43,079 nt of DNA, from the NCBI GenBank assembly GCA_903838125.1, contig CAILXF010000060.1:1-43079 (forward strand). The letters are read 5' to 3'. Positions within the stretch are counted from its first letter, which is position 1. Each line of letters begins with the position of its first letter. The position numbers were made by a program, and so were the translations under genes. The notes under the pieces were generated by a model that was not told the DNA's origin, did not search any database, and worked only from the letters and a program-made list of their open reading frames with translations. Source of the DNA: an uncultured Pseudomonadota bacterium. Its GTDB lineage: Bacteria; Pseudomonadota; Gammaproteobacteria; Burkholderiales; Methylophilaceae. Shown here piece after piece: positions 9,421 to 17,409 of the stretch.

Positions 9421-9758
9421 TATTTATGCTTTCCTGCAGCCATCTGCACAAAAGGCTGACCAGCCTTTGCCCAAGCCAACACACCGCCCACTAAATTAGA
9501 AGGGTGTTTGCAACCCTTACTAGCAGCAAACGCAGCTGCATGTGCTGAGCGTACCCCGCTATGGCAATAAAACACCACATTTTCTGCCTTTGCTATTTCA
9601 TCGTATTGTAACGGCAATAAAGCCAGTGGAATATGAATTGCGCCTGCAATAACGCCGCGCGCTACTTCATCCGCATTTCGCACATCTACCAGAACTATGG
9701 TTTCTTTTGCCACTTTTTTTACTAAATCATTTACATCAATATCACTATAAGTGCTCAT
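9420..9758 (-). CDS. Single-domain rhodanese sulfurtransferase
   Basis: About 112 residues from the ATG at 9758; an upstream in-frame TTG at 9773 would add five. The rhodanese fold shows the LVDVRNADEVARGVIAGA motif and a catalytic loop CHSGVRS (Cys65 from this start). It would load sulfur from thiosulfate or a persulfide onto TusA, encoded directly downstream with a 1-base overlap. First gene of the three-gene operon. Confidence 0.92.
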   Translation of the reverse strand: MSTYSDIDVNDLVKKVAKETIVLVDVRNADEVARGVIAGAIHIPLALLPLQYDEIAKAENVVFYCHSGVRSAHAAAFAASKGCKHPSNLVGGVLAWAKAGQPFVQMAAGKHK

Positions 9759-9873
9759 TAAACTATGCCTCAATTAACTAGTACAAATCATAACAAGGAT
9801 GGGCGGATACCGCACTATAAAGCAAGAAATAGTGGACTCGTGCCACATCAATAGAAACGTTTTTTCTGAGCCG

Positions 9874-9936
9874 TTAAATTAGGAAAATTTGCTGTGGTAA
9901 GGCCTCGGCATCCCACAAGATGATGGAATTTTGCCC
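9874..9936 (-). pseudogene. Duplicated C-terminal fragment of the DUF3293 gene
   Basis: On the minus strand this stretch reads GQNSIILWDAEALPQQIFLI and stop. The intact DUF3293 gene ends GQNAIVWCDADALPQLIFLI and stop. DNA similarity extends beyond the stop on both sides (about 9842-9940 against 10687-10793). The fragment has no start and is too short to be a gene. It sits on the other side of the LapG-like gene from its parent. Confidence 0.8.
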
Positions 9937-9957
9937 ATATAGCTAGGTTGATGTTAA

Positions 9958-10674
9958 TTAAAACCCCTCGACTTTAGCTCTTTGCATTAAGTCTTGCCAT
10001 TTTGATAGTTTTGCATTTTCAGCTAACCCTGCCTTAACGTCAGCACCTAAATAGATACCATCACTGTTAAAGCTGAAAACAGGAATTAAGTCAGGTCTTC
10101 TCGATGCTGGTCGAATCTCAGTAATCAAATTGTCCATTATCAACGGTTCTGTATCAGGTGCAGCATAATATGCCAATACCATATGCGCTTGATTACCAGA
10201 AGTGATTACATTTGAATTTTTTGCTTCTACGTAAACTAATCGGAGCTTGGCGACCTGAATGCCAAGCGTAAGTAGTGAATAGTATTTGACGATTACAAAG
10301 TCTTCACAATCTCCAGCACCCTTAGCAATTGTTTCCATTGGCGTAGCCCAATAATCAACCTGTCCCCATATTGACAAATCATTATCCCAAAGAATTCTAC
10401 GATTAAAAAATTCATTTACCCGCTTAATTTTTTCATCACTAGGCTTACCTTGAATAGAATTCATCATTGATTGCCAAGCAATAAAATTTGGCATTTCATT
10501 ATTACCATATTTTGCAACAAATGTTTTTTGAAATTTAGTGAGATCCAAAACTGGCTCAACTCGAACCACCTGTGTGCTAGAGCAGTTTGCAAGTATCAAT
10601 GCAAATGCACTTAAAATCATTATCCTTGTTGCCTTGATAAGGATTGGCTTTATTCTTTTTAAAAAAATATTCAT
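9958..10674 (-). CDS. lapG: LapG-like periplasmic transglutaminase-type cysteine protease
   Basis: 238 residues of the bacterial transglutaminase-like cysteine proteinase family. An N-terminal signal ends in a possible lipobox LANC (Cys31). The catalytic triad is visible as C123 in KGAGDCEDF, H164 in NQAHMVLAYY and D181 in IMDN, the arrangement of LapG. In Pseudomonas, LapG cleaves a large adhesin in the periplasm and is held inactive by LapD at high c-di-GMP; no lapD or adhesin gene is in this window. The LANC cysteine would make it membrane-anchored, which is not the classic form. The gene lies between the DUF3293 gene and a duplicated scrap of that gene, suggesting insertion or local duplication. 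Confidence 0.82.
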   Translation of the reverse strand: MNIFLKRIKPILIKATRIMILSAFALILANCSSTQVVRVEPVLDLTKFQKTFVAKYGNNEMPNFIAWQSMMNSIQGKPSDEKIKRVNEFFNRRILWDNDLSIWGQVDYWATPMETIAKGAGDCEDFVIVKYYSLLTLGIQVAKLRLVYVEAKNSNVITSGNQAHMVLAYYAAPDTEPLIMDNLITEIRPASRRPDLIPVFSFNSDGIYLGADVKAGLAENAKLSKWQDLMQRAKVEGF

Positions 10675-10729
10675 AGATTATCTACAGCCACATTAATTGA
10701 AACGCTATTTATTCGTCGAAGGTAAACCG

Positions 10730-11158
10730 TTAAATTAGAAAAATTAGCTGCGGTAAGGCATCGGCATCGCACCAGACAATGGCATTTTGCCCGTAATGTT
10801 TACCTAGCGCCTTAGCCGCCTCTAGGCTAATGCCTAACACTAATGCACTTTCTTCCCCTGGCCATTCACTTTCTGGGCACTGGCCAACGCCTGCTATAAA
10901 CTTCAAGCTACGTTGTTGAACTTCCGTGATTAACTTGGCGTTTCTTAACTTATTTTCTGTTTCAGTCAGTGCTCGGCTCTGGGGGTTGTATGCCGTGATA
11001 AAGCCTGCTGACTTTATGTGCGCTGATAGATAAAGCGATTTAAGTGGCTGGCTAGCTACCCCAATGTTGAGCGTGAATGGCTGTGGTGCATACACATGGT
11101 AATTCGCAGACTGGTAAGACACGATTAAGCCGGAATCTATTGTTGTTTTATTAAGCAT
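10730..11158 (-). CDS. DUF3293 domain protein
   Basis: 142-residue cytosolic protein. It contains the family-like pattern SAGFITAYNPQSRALTETENKLRN, then GVGQCPESEWPGEESALVLGIS and AAKALGKHYGQNAIVW. No catalytic motif is recognised and the function is unknown. It reads into a spacer and then the LapG-like gene on the same strand (55 bases away); its 3' end is duplicated beyond that gene. Confidence 0.75.
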   Translation of the reverse strand: MLNKTTIDSGLIVSYQSANYHVYAPQPFTLNIGVASQPLKSLYLSAHIKSAGFITAYNPQSRALTETENKLRNAKLITEVQQRSLKFIAGVGQCPESEWPGEESALVLGISLEAAKALGKHYGQNAIVWCDADALPQLIFLI

Positions 11159-11261
11159 AATTCATTAGTTTACATTTATCTCAATAAGTTGCTATTGCAG
11201 TTCGAAGTATTAGTTATTTTTGTTCTAAACTATTAAAGTTGTTAACTAATTTTGGATACAA

Positions 11262-11503
11262 AAAAAGCCTACGCTTTAGTCGCGCACCTAAGTCGCCGGT
11301 TTTATCGGTGGGTTAGGATGTGCGTAAAAAGAATTTACCGTGACGTGATTTATCGTCTTATGGGTCTGTGCGCCGAGCAAAGCGCTGGAACGAAGTGAAA
11401 GGTAACGATAAAAACCATTCGCGACAGCGAAAGACCCCATGCAACCCGACCGTTCAGGAAGTGCGCGGCACTATTGCGTAGGTTCGGTGGTATTTTTTGA
11501 GGC
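11262..11503. ncRNA. Putative structured RNA, family not recognised
   Basis: Closing stem cctacgc (11269-11275) with gcgtagg (11475-11481) and T runs just outside both ends. The sharper terminator shape is on the minus strand, where GCGTAGGC is followed by seven T. Inside: a long hairpin of cgcgcacctaa/ttaggatgtgcg with an inner cgccg/cggtg stem (11281-11324), a perfect ttcgc/gcgaa hairpin (11418-11431), and two crossing pairings (tttatcgt 11350-11357 with acgataaa 11405-11412; gggtct with agaccc at about 11362-11367 and 11431-11436) that would make a pseudoknot. It is not 6S, SRP, tmRNA or RNase P RNA by their conserved motifs. Strand is undecided. Confidence 0.45.
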
Positions 11504-11545
11504 GCAATCATGATGATTTTTTCTTCATGATGCAGGAAATTGATC

Positions 11546-11573
11546 TTGTTTTATCTTTAAATCAAGCTATACT
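11546..11573 (+). promoter_or_regulatory. Promoter for the winged-helix/nuclease-like gene
   Basis: -35 ttgttt and -10 tatact with a 16-base spacer, about 95 bases upstream of the start. The leader then carries a gtgttcct/aggaatac hairpin (11609-11616 with 11631-11638, one G-T pair) that could mask the ribosome site of the small upstream ORF. Confidence 0.5.
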
Positions 11574-11639
11574 TTCCTTGAGTATTAGCTTATATGTGTA
11601 CAGCTATAGTGTTCCTAGTGAATACAAATAAGGAATACT

Positions 11640-11690
11640 ATGAAGTACATTATAAACACTGAGGAATTATGGCAAATCCAGCATTTTTAG
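11640..11690 (+). CDS. Possible 16-codon leader peptide
   Basis: ATG with its own aagga ribosome site reads MKYIINTEELWQIQHF and stops inside the next gene, which starts at 11669 in another frame. Such overlap can couple translation. It may equally be chance. Confidence 0.25.
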   Translation: MKYIINTEELWQIQHF

Positions 11691-12775
11691 CACAAGGTAA
11701 AACCAACATATCTAATGCACTTCGTTTAATTTGGCGGACCAAGTCGCTACGCCCACAAGAGCTAGGCCGTGGCATCTTCACCTTATCCCCATCTTGTATG
11801 AAACAAGGCGAAGCGTTAGCGAGAAAAATAGAGAAGGGTAGCCTTGTGATACGGAGGCAACTTCCGAATGGCGCCGGTTCAGTTTTAGTGCTTAGTCAAA
11901 AAGGTGCGTCGCTGTTAAATGAAAGTATTGAGTCAAAGGATGCCCACTCGGGCAAGGACTGGGGAAGTGTCAAGAAAGGAGTATTTACTCCGCCTACAAC
12001 ATGGGAGCATGAACTATTAGCCAACAGTCTACTCATGACGATCAAACAAAAAAATCTTCATAATTACACGTACGCAGAGGCCGAAATTCGGAGACGAATA
12101 AAACCTACCGGGTACCAAGGTAAAATTCCAGATGGTCTTTTTGGTATAGACGGTGATGCATTCTATTGGCTGGAAGTTGAAAACAAATCAAAAACAGGCA
12201 AAGATATGCGGAGAATGGTGGAAGCCTTAGTTCGAGTAGAAAGCGGTAATTCAATGGAAATTTTTGGGCGCAAGCCAACAAAAATTGCAATCGGCATAAA
12301 CCCAGACGCCGTGGACTCTCGTGGATGTAAAATAAATCACATGCATAGAATTGAGAAAGCATTGGCAAAACTAATCGACAATGAAATAAACGTCACCTTT
12401 TTCATTTTCAAAATGTTAGGTTTTGCGGTTGTCGATTATGAATTAATAACAAAAACTATTTACAGCGATGCTGCAGCGGCAGAAATTGAACGAGTAAGAG
12501 CAGAAAAAGAGGAAGAAAGAAAACGCCAAGAAAATATGGAGTGGCAAGACGGTGATGGAATATATTACCAACACTTATTATCCACACAGTTACTGATGCG
12601 AGTTTATAAGCATAATGAAGGCTGGGGATGGGATGTAGTAGAAGCCGCGCGTATAAATATACAAGGGCGCACAGAAAAGGAAGAGAGCAAGCCGTTAATA
12701 TCAGGTATGGCTTCAAACATGATATTCGCTAAAACGGACGTACTAGCAGCGGCCAAAGCCTTAAAGCAAAGCTGA
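11669..12775 (+). CDS. Winged-helix plus PD-(D/E)XK-like protein of unknown function
   Basis: 368 residues; no specific family recognised with certainty. Residues about 15-85 look like a winged helix (LRPQELGRGIFTLSPSC..., ending SVLVLSQKGASLL). Residues about 112-185 carry a PD-(D/E)XK-like core: WEHE (112-115), KIPDGLFG with PD at 154-155, and WLEVENK with ExK at 171-173. A charged helix (about 272-292, ERVRAEKEEERKRQ) follows. The layout resembles the replication-relaxation family of plasmid-associated proteins, but that is a weak, motif-level comparison. A ribosome site (gagga) sits at good spacing. The gene stands alone behind the structured element, which suggests a transferred cassette. 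Confidence 0.6.
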   Translation: MANPAFLAQGKTNISNALRLIWRTKSLRPQELGRGIFTLSPSCMKQGEALARKIEKGSLVIRRQLPNGAGSVLVLSQKGASLLNESIESKDAHSGKDWGSVKKGVFTPPTTWEHELLANSLLMTIKQKNLHNYTYAEAEIRRRIKPTGYQGKIPDGLFGIDGDAFYWLEVENKSKTGKDMRRMVEALVRVESGNSMEIFGRKPTKIAIGINPDAVDSRGCKINHMHRIEKALAKLIDNEINVTFFIFKMLGFAVVDYELITKTIYSDAAAAEIERVRAEKEEERKRQENMEWQDGDGIYYQHLLSTQLLMRVYKHNEGWGWDVVEAARINIQGRTEKEESKPLISGMASNMIFAKTDVLAAAKALKQS

Positions 12776-12782
12776 CAGGCGT

Positions 12783-12815
12783 CAAAAAAACTCCAAGCCA
12801 ATGAGGCTTGGAGTT
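12783..12815 (-). terminator. Hairpin with terminator polarity for the minus strand
   Basis: Perfect 10-bp stem actccaagcc/ggcttggagt with a 5-base loop. Seven A precede it on the plus strand, so read from the minus strand it is a stem followed by seven T. On the plus strand there is no T run. No minus-strand gene is seen just upstream of it. Confidence 0.6.
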
Positions 12816-13038
12816 CAGGTAAATCATCAATAATTAAAGCCCAGGACGCGACGCATCCGCCTGATAACTAAAAAATTGTAATGCACCGCGCATAGCGCAA
12901 TTGAAGATGTTTTTCGAAGTTATTAGCAAGACCAGCATTTCGAATAATTATGTTGTAATAACATTGACTTTACGTGAACCTGTAAAGAAATCATCTCTTA
13001 TAAATCTAAAGATTAATTCTAGAATTTTAATTCCCAAT

Positions 13039-13085
13039 AGCTGACGTTCATAAATGACACTAAGGGCCATAAGCAGACACCTATT
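13039..13085. repeat. Dispersed repeat family A, copy 1 (partial)
   Basis: Core gctgacgttcataaatgaca followed by ctaagggccataagcag. It shares this core with longer copies at 18559-18677 and 24108-24226. Confidence 0.75.
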
Positions 13086-13097
13086 AATAAATTAAAG

Positions 13098-13127
13098 TTG
13101 ACTATTAGTATGGTCCCATACTAAAAT
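13098..13127 (+). promoter_or_regulatory. marR promoter with embedded operator
   Basis: -35 ttgact (13098-13103) and -10 taaaat (13122-13127), 18-base spacer. The spacer is filled by a perfect palindrome tagtatgg-tc-ccatacta (13106-13123), the size expected of a MarR-dimer site. Binding would block RNA polymerase, giving autorepression and efflux control. The expected transcript start is only a few bases before the start codon. Confidence 0.7.
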
Positions 13128-13137
13128 TGTAGACAAT

Positions 13138-13644
13138 ATGCTACTACTTAAAGACTTGCCTTCTAAAACTTCGTTACTTAAGCTTGCAGCAAGGTACCCT
13201 GGTGCCGATGTCAAAGCGATACAAGAATTTGCAACGATACTAAGTGTTTCTTCTGACTTGTCAGCGGCACTCGATAAACTTTTAAATGGTCATGGTTTGA
13301 TGCAGGGGCGTTGGTGGGTTTTAGTTCTACTACTTAGGGAGGAAAATTTAACATCATCCCCCTCAGCGCTTGCTGAAAAAGTTGGTGTTACAAAGGCAAC
13401 TATGACTGGTTTTATTAATGGCTTGGAGCGAGAAGGATTAGTAAGCAGGCTCACACACGGTGAGGATGGACGAATGTTAAAGATTCAACTGACACCACTT
13501 GGACAAGAGAAGTTAGATCAAGTTGTTCCAGACTACTATCGAAAAGTTGGAGCTCTTATGAGTGCACTTAGTGATTCTCAAAGAGAATCTATTATTGAGG
13601 CAATGAAAATTCTGGGTTCAAATATTAGCGTAATAAAAGTGTAG
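13138..13644 (+). CDS. MarR-family transcriptional regulator
   Basis: 168 residues with a central winged helix-turn-helix (SALAEKVGVTKATMTGFINGLEREGLVSR, wing LTHGEDGRMLKIQLTPLG), typical of MarR. A palindrome sits inside its own promoter, and the downstream genes encode an aromatic-acid-type efflux system. It is therefore very probably the ligand-responsive repressor of that operon. There is no Shine-Dalgarno before the ATG and the predicted transcript start is almost on it. Either the mRNA is leaderless or translation starts at the TTG at 13156. Confidence 0.88.
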   Translation: MLLLKDLPSKTSLLKLAARYPGADVKAIQEFATILSVSSDLSAALDKLLNGHGLMQGRWWVLVLLLREENLTSSPSALAEKVGVTKATMTGFINGLEREGLVSRLTHGEDGRMLKIQLTPLGQEKLDQVVPDYYRKVGALMSALSDSQRESIIEAMKILGSNISVIKV

Positions 13645-13735
13645 TTTTTTTACCATAACAGTTAGGGGCCAAACAATTTTCAGTATGCACGTCTAGTTTT
13701 AAGCAGAATTTAGGAGGGTAAAAGTAAATAAAAAA

Positions 13736-15232
13736 ATGAAGAATTACATGAACATTAGAGTGATATTCACTCTTACTTTATCAATGTTGTTTTTAACAAG
13801 CTGCATTAATATGTCTGGTATTTTCCCTGTCTCACAGACAAAAAATGCAAATGCGCTTAAGGCAGAAAAAGCCTTTTCTAGCGCGGAAAAGAATGTTACG
13901 TGGCCTGAAGAATCTTGGTGGGAAAGCTACCATGATCCGCAGTTAGATCAATTAATCAGACAAACCATATCTGGCAATCCAAGTTTACGCATCGCTGAGA
14001 ATAGAGCCACGCTAGCACAAGCTTACATTGTCGGTGCTCATGCTGCATTACTTCCTAGTGTCGGTGTAGATGCATCCACTGGACTAGAGCGATTTACAGC
14101 AAGGCAATTTGTTCCAGCTCCATGGGCGGGCCACGCTGACTGGAACAACCAGATTACAACAAACCTAGCTTACGATCTCGACCTTTGGGGTAGTAAGCAA
14201 AGTGTTTGGAAGGGATACATTGATGAAGCTAAAGCAAGTCAAGCTGAAGTCCAGCAAGTTAAACTTTCACTCATCACAGCTGTAGTCCGTAATTATATTG
14301 AATTGTCTATTGCTTATGAACTCCGTGACATTGCTAACGAAAGACTTTCATTAAGAGAAAAAAATTTCGCTATTGCACAACGCGCACTAACAGGAGGTAT
14401 CGGCACAGAAATTAACATGATAGAAGCTGAGATACCTTTATCTACAATTCGTGGCCAAGTTGAAATAATTAATAAGCGTATCGTATTAATTGGAAATCAA
14501 ATTTCCGCGATATCAGGACAAGGGCCAGATGCAGGTCTCGAAATTACAAGACCAAAAATGATATTCAATGCTTCTATCGGCTTGCCTAGTCTGCTTCCAG
14601 CAAACCTTATTGGACGTCGACCAGATCTGCTAGCAAATCGCTGGCGTATAAAAGCAGCAGCAAATGATATTGAGAGCGCTAAAGCAGATTTCTATCCCAA
14701 CATTAATTTGCTTGCATTCGTTGGATTTCAAGCATTAGGATTTAGTCAAGTTATCGGAAATTCATCGTTAATTGCAGGAGTTGGCCCTGCGATTTCACTT
14801 CCAATTTTCGATGGTGGTAGGCGCCGTGGAAACCTATCAGTCAAAACAGCTGAGTATGATATCGCTGTAGAAAAATACAATGCCACACTCATTAACGCCT
14901 TACAGGATGTAAGCAGCCAGTTGGTAATTTTTCAATCAAACGCCAAGCAGATTAGTGAAGTGGAAATTGGGCTAGCATTATTAAAGAAGTCCAGTGCTTT
15001 AGCTGAGAAAAGTTATCAAGCTGGTCTTGAAAATTATCAAAAAGTAATTGATGCTAAAGTAAATTTATTAGCTCAGCGGGAGTTGGAAGCTTATCTGCAG
15101 GGGGAAAGGTTAGGCGTATATGCAGAGTTAATGCAATCTCTAGGTGGTGGTATATTTGATGAGGAAAGTAATCGTAGATTACATGAGCGAGCTAAATCGG
15201 TAATAAATGTAGATTTAGGTACCCACTCGTGA
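13736..15232 (+). CDS. Outer-membrane efflux lipoprotein (NodT/OprM family)
   Basis: 498-residue TolC-like channel. Signal peptide with lipobox LTSC (Cys23), then the two-repeat OEP architecture (first repeat WWESYHDPQLDQLIRQ..., second repeat after RRPDLLANRWRIKAA), with GGRRRGNLSVKTAEYD typical of NodT. It would carry substrate across the outer membrane for the pump encoded by the next genes; its stop overlaps the FUSC start (GTGA). The nearest good ribosome site (aggaggg, 13712-13718) is about 17 bases from the ATG, unusually far; an in-frame ATG at 13748 is even farther. Confidence 0.92.
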   Translation: MKNYMNIRVIFTLTLSMLFLTSCINMSGIFPVSQTKNANALKAEKAFSSAEKNVTWPEESWWESYHDPQLDQLIRQTISGNPSLRIAENRATLAQAYIVGAHAALLPSVGVDASTGLERFTARQFVPAPWAGHADWNNQITTNLAYDLDLWGSKQSVWKGYIDEAKASQAEVQQVKLSLITAVVRNYIELSIAYELRDIANERLSLREKNFAIAQRALTGGIGTEINMIEAEIPLSTIRGQVEIINKRIVLIGNQISAISGQGPDAGLEITRPKMIFNASIGLPSLLPANLIGRRPDLLANRWRIKAAANDIESAKADFYPNINLLAFVGFQALGFSQVIGNSSLIAGVGPAISLPIFDGGRRRGNLSVKTAEYDIAVEKYNATLINALQDVSSQLVIFQSNAKQISEVEIGLALLKKSSALAEKSYQAGLENYQKVIDAKVNLLAQRELEAYLQGERLGVYAELMQSLGGGIFDEESNRRLHERAKSVINVDLGTHS

Positions 15233-17409
15233 ACCTAGGCCAGTTCCGTGTAAGCAGGACTTTATCTATCTTAAAATTAGCCCAACGAGACTGGCTAAGA
15301 GAAGATGCACCGACTATGATTTATATCATAAAGGTCCTTATAGCTTGTCTAATTGCAATGTGGGTATCGCTTCGCTTTGAATTAGACCAGCCCAGAACTG
15401 CAATGATGACAGTTGCTATCGTAATGCAGTCTCGAACTGGCATGGTGTTTGCTAAAAGCTACTATCGCTTAGTAGGGAGCATTATAGGCATCATAGTCTC
15501 CTTCGTGCTGGTGGCAATGTTTGCGCAGGAGCGAGTCCTATTTTTGGCTTCTATGGCAATCTGGATAGGGTTATGCACAGCTGGTTCGATGATGTTCCGC
15601 AATCATCAATCTTATGCTTTTGTTTTAGCTGGATACACAATCTGTATTGTTGGACTACCTGCTACTATTTATCCAGAATTAACTTTTAGTATCGGCGTAA
15701 CGCGAATATCTGAAATCATTATAGGACTCATATCGGCTAGCCTCATTAGTGATCTTATTTTTCCTCAACGCATTGGTGAGGTAATGACTGCTAAAATTAG
15801 ACGGCGTTTTAGTGATTTCTTAGATATGCTTCACGTGATGTCTATAGATAATATAGGCAACACATCATCACAATCTGCCGCATTAAGAATTGTGAGTGAC
15901 GTCTTTGAACTGGAAACATTTCGAGCTTCATCTGGATTGGAAAATGACGCATCACGGACTTACCGACTTCGTCTAAGCATGCTTAATGCAGAGTTTATGG
16001 CAGTATCAACTAGCTTCCATACTTTAGAACAATTGCTCCGTCGTCAGAACGTCACCGGGCATCCAGAAATAGTTAAGGCGTTATTTAACTTATACCAACT
16101 ACTAAAAAATGTCATTGACTTTGATAATCGTAGCGTTAGGGATGAAATTGAGGCAAGGCAGCTCGCAGATGAACTTAAATATTTCCGGGCATCATTGCAA
16201 GAAAAAATAGATCTGATACGTAAAGATTTACCTAATAACTTAGTTGGAAATGAACAACTTGATTTTGAAGTCGGTGTAGAGTTATTCAAGCGGTTCGTTG
16301 ATGAATTCTATGTTTACACCTCAACTTATGCATCATTAGGAAGCAAGGCAGCTATTGCAAGTAAAGATTCTATTGCTGAACATCCTCCGCAATTAGGTAT
16401 ACATTTTGATTCGCTAGCCGTGACTTTGGCAGGCATTCGAGGCGCACTATCTCTTATTGCTATGGCTTGTATATGGATTTTTGCCGACTGGCGCTCTGGC
16501 GTTGAAGCTATAACTATTGGCATAATCACAAGCACCCTTTTTGCCTCATCACCTAATCCTAGAAAAACCGTTAATCAGTTCATTATCGGCGCTCTTTTAG
16601 GTTCCTTATTACTTTATATTTGTAATTTTCAGATGCTCCCTCAAGCACATGGATTCTTGATGCTATCGTTAGCAGTTACTCCCGCAATTGTCATTGCGGC
16701 TTGGTTAACAACACGACCCGCTTATGCAACGATTGGCTCAGGAGTATTTATTATTTTTTTGATGCATATCGGTTTTAATAGTGCCTATAACGCAAATCCA
16801 ATTACTTTTATGAATGATGTTATTGCAGACTTTTTGGCGATTGCAACCTCTGGTATTTTATATGCACTGATTGACCTCACCACCAGTCAATGGTCGCGGG
16901 TGCGTATATCAAAAAAATTACGCGAACTAGTTGTATTAGCTTGTATTCAAGATCTTCCACAACATCCATCTATTCTTGAAACTAGAGCACGTGATTTAGT
17001 GCAACGCTTAAACGGAGGCCATCGTGTAGCTAGCTCTCAAGATAAAGAAATGGTTGATTGGTTACTTTCAACATTAGAAATCGGTCGAGCAGTCATTGAG
17101 CTTAGAGATCAAGTAACTGAAGTCGGTGATAATGAGACTAAAATTCGGATAGCGGAATGTTTAGATCAAATTGCTAAGCTATATACTTCACCATCAATCC
17201 AGAATCAAATGGCTGCAATTGAAAGCATTAATCTCGCGGCTACTGCTCTGGATAATGTTATGGTTTTCTCAAGATTACCGCAGTTCATTCATCATCGATT
17301 ACTTACGATGCTTCATTTTATCCGTTGTGCTTTACTCGACAAAGATTCAGTATTGTCACTTCATAATCAAAGTAAGGAATTAAAAAAGGAGTCGGCCAAT
17401 GCCTCGTGA
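15229..17409 (+). CDS. FUSC-family inner-membrane efflux protein (AaeB-like)
   Basis: 726 residues with the FUSC layout: an N-terminal block of hydrophobic helices (about 35-180), a soluble helical region (about 185-390), a second block of helices (about 400-560) and a C-terminal cytosolic tail. E. coli AaeB, the p-hydroxybenzoate efflux pump, has this plan and exports aromatic carboxylic acids with AaeA. It starts at a GTG overlapping the outer-membrane gene by 4 bases and overlaps the DUF1656 gene by 11, so the block is tightly coupled. Substrate unknown; AaeB-type is inference from gene order. Confidence 0.88.
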   Translation: MNLGQFRVSRTLSILKLAQRDWLREDAPTMIYIIKVLIACLIAMWVSLRFELDQPRTAMMTVAIVMQSRTGMVFAKSYYRLVGSIIGIIVSFVLVAMFAQERVLFLASMAIWIGLCTAGSMMFRNHQSYAFVLAGYTICIVGLPATIYPELTFSIGVTRISEIIIGLISASLISDLIFPQRIGEVMTAKIRRRFSDFLDMLHVMSIDNIGNTSSQSAALRIVSDVFELETFRASSGLENDASRTYRLRLSMLNAEFMAVSTSFHTLEQLLRRQNVTGHPEIVKALFNLYQLLKNVIDFDNRSVRDEIEARQLADELKYFRASLQEKIDLIRKDLPNNLVGNEQLDFEVGVELFKRFVDEFYVYTSTYASLGSKAAIASKDSIAEHPPQLGIHFDSLAVTLAGIRGALSLIAMACIWIFADWRSGVEAITIGIITSTLFASSPNPRKTVNQFIIGALLGSLLLYICNFQMLPQAHGFLMLSLAVTPAIVIAAWLTTRPAYATIGSGVFIIFLMHIGFNSAYNANPITFMNDVIADFLAIATSGILYALIDLTTSQWSRVRISKKLRELVVLACIQDLPQHPSILETRARDLVQRLNGGHRVASSQDKEMVDWLLSTLEIGRAVIELRDQVTEVGDNETKIRIAECLDQIAKLYTSPSIQNQMAAIESINLAATALDNVMVFSRLPQFIHHRLLTMLHFIRCALLDKDSVLSLHNQSKELKKESANAS

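Larger units (their letters stand above)
11159..11668. other. Intergenic region containing a structured element and promoter
   Basis: About 510 bases without a convincing long ORF between divergent genes. The left part holds the structured element listed separately. The right part holds a promoter, a possible 16-codon leader ORF and the ribosome site of the next gene. A repeated atcatgat palindrome flanks an A/T tract at 11509-11533. Confidence 0.6.
12776..13137. other. Intergenic region before the efflux operon
   Basis: About 360 bases holding the terminator-like hairpin, a dispersed repeat copy (13039-13085) and the marR promoter/operator, each listed separately. No ORF was found. Confidence 0.6.

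Noticed and set aside
11262-11503. Retron msr-msd RNA
   Set aside because: A closing inverted repeat and hairpins fit superficially, but no reverse transcriptase gene lies nearby.
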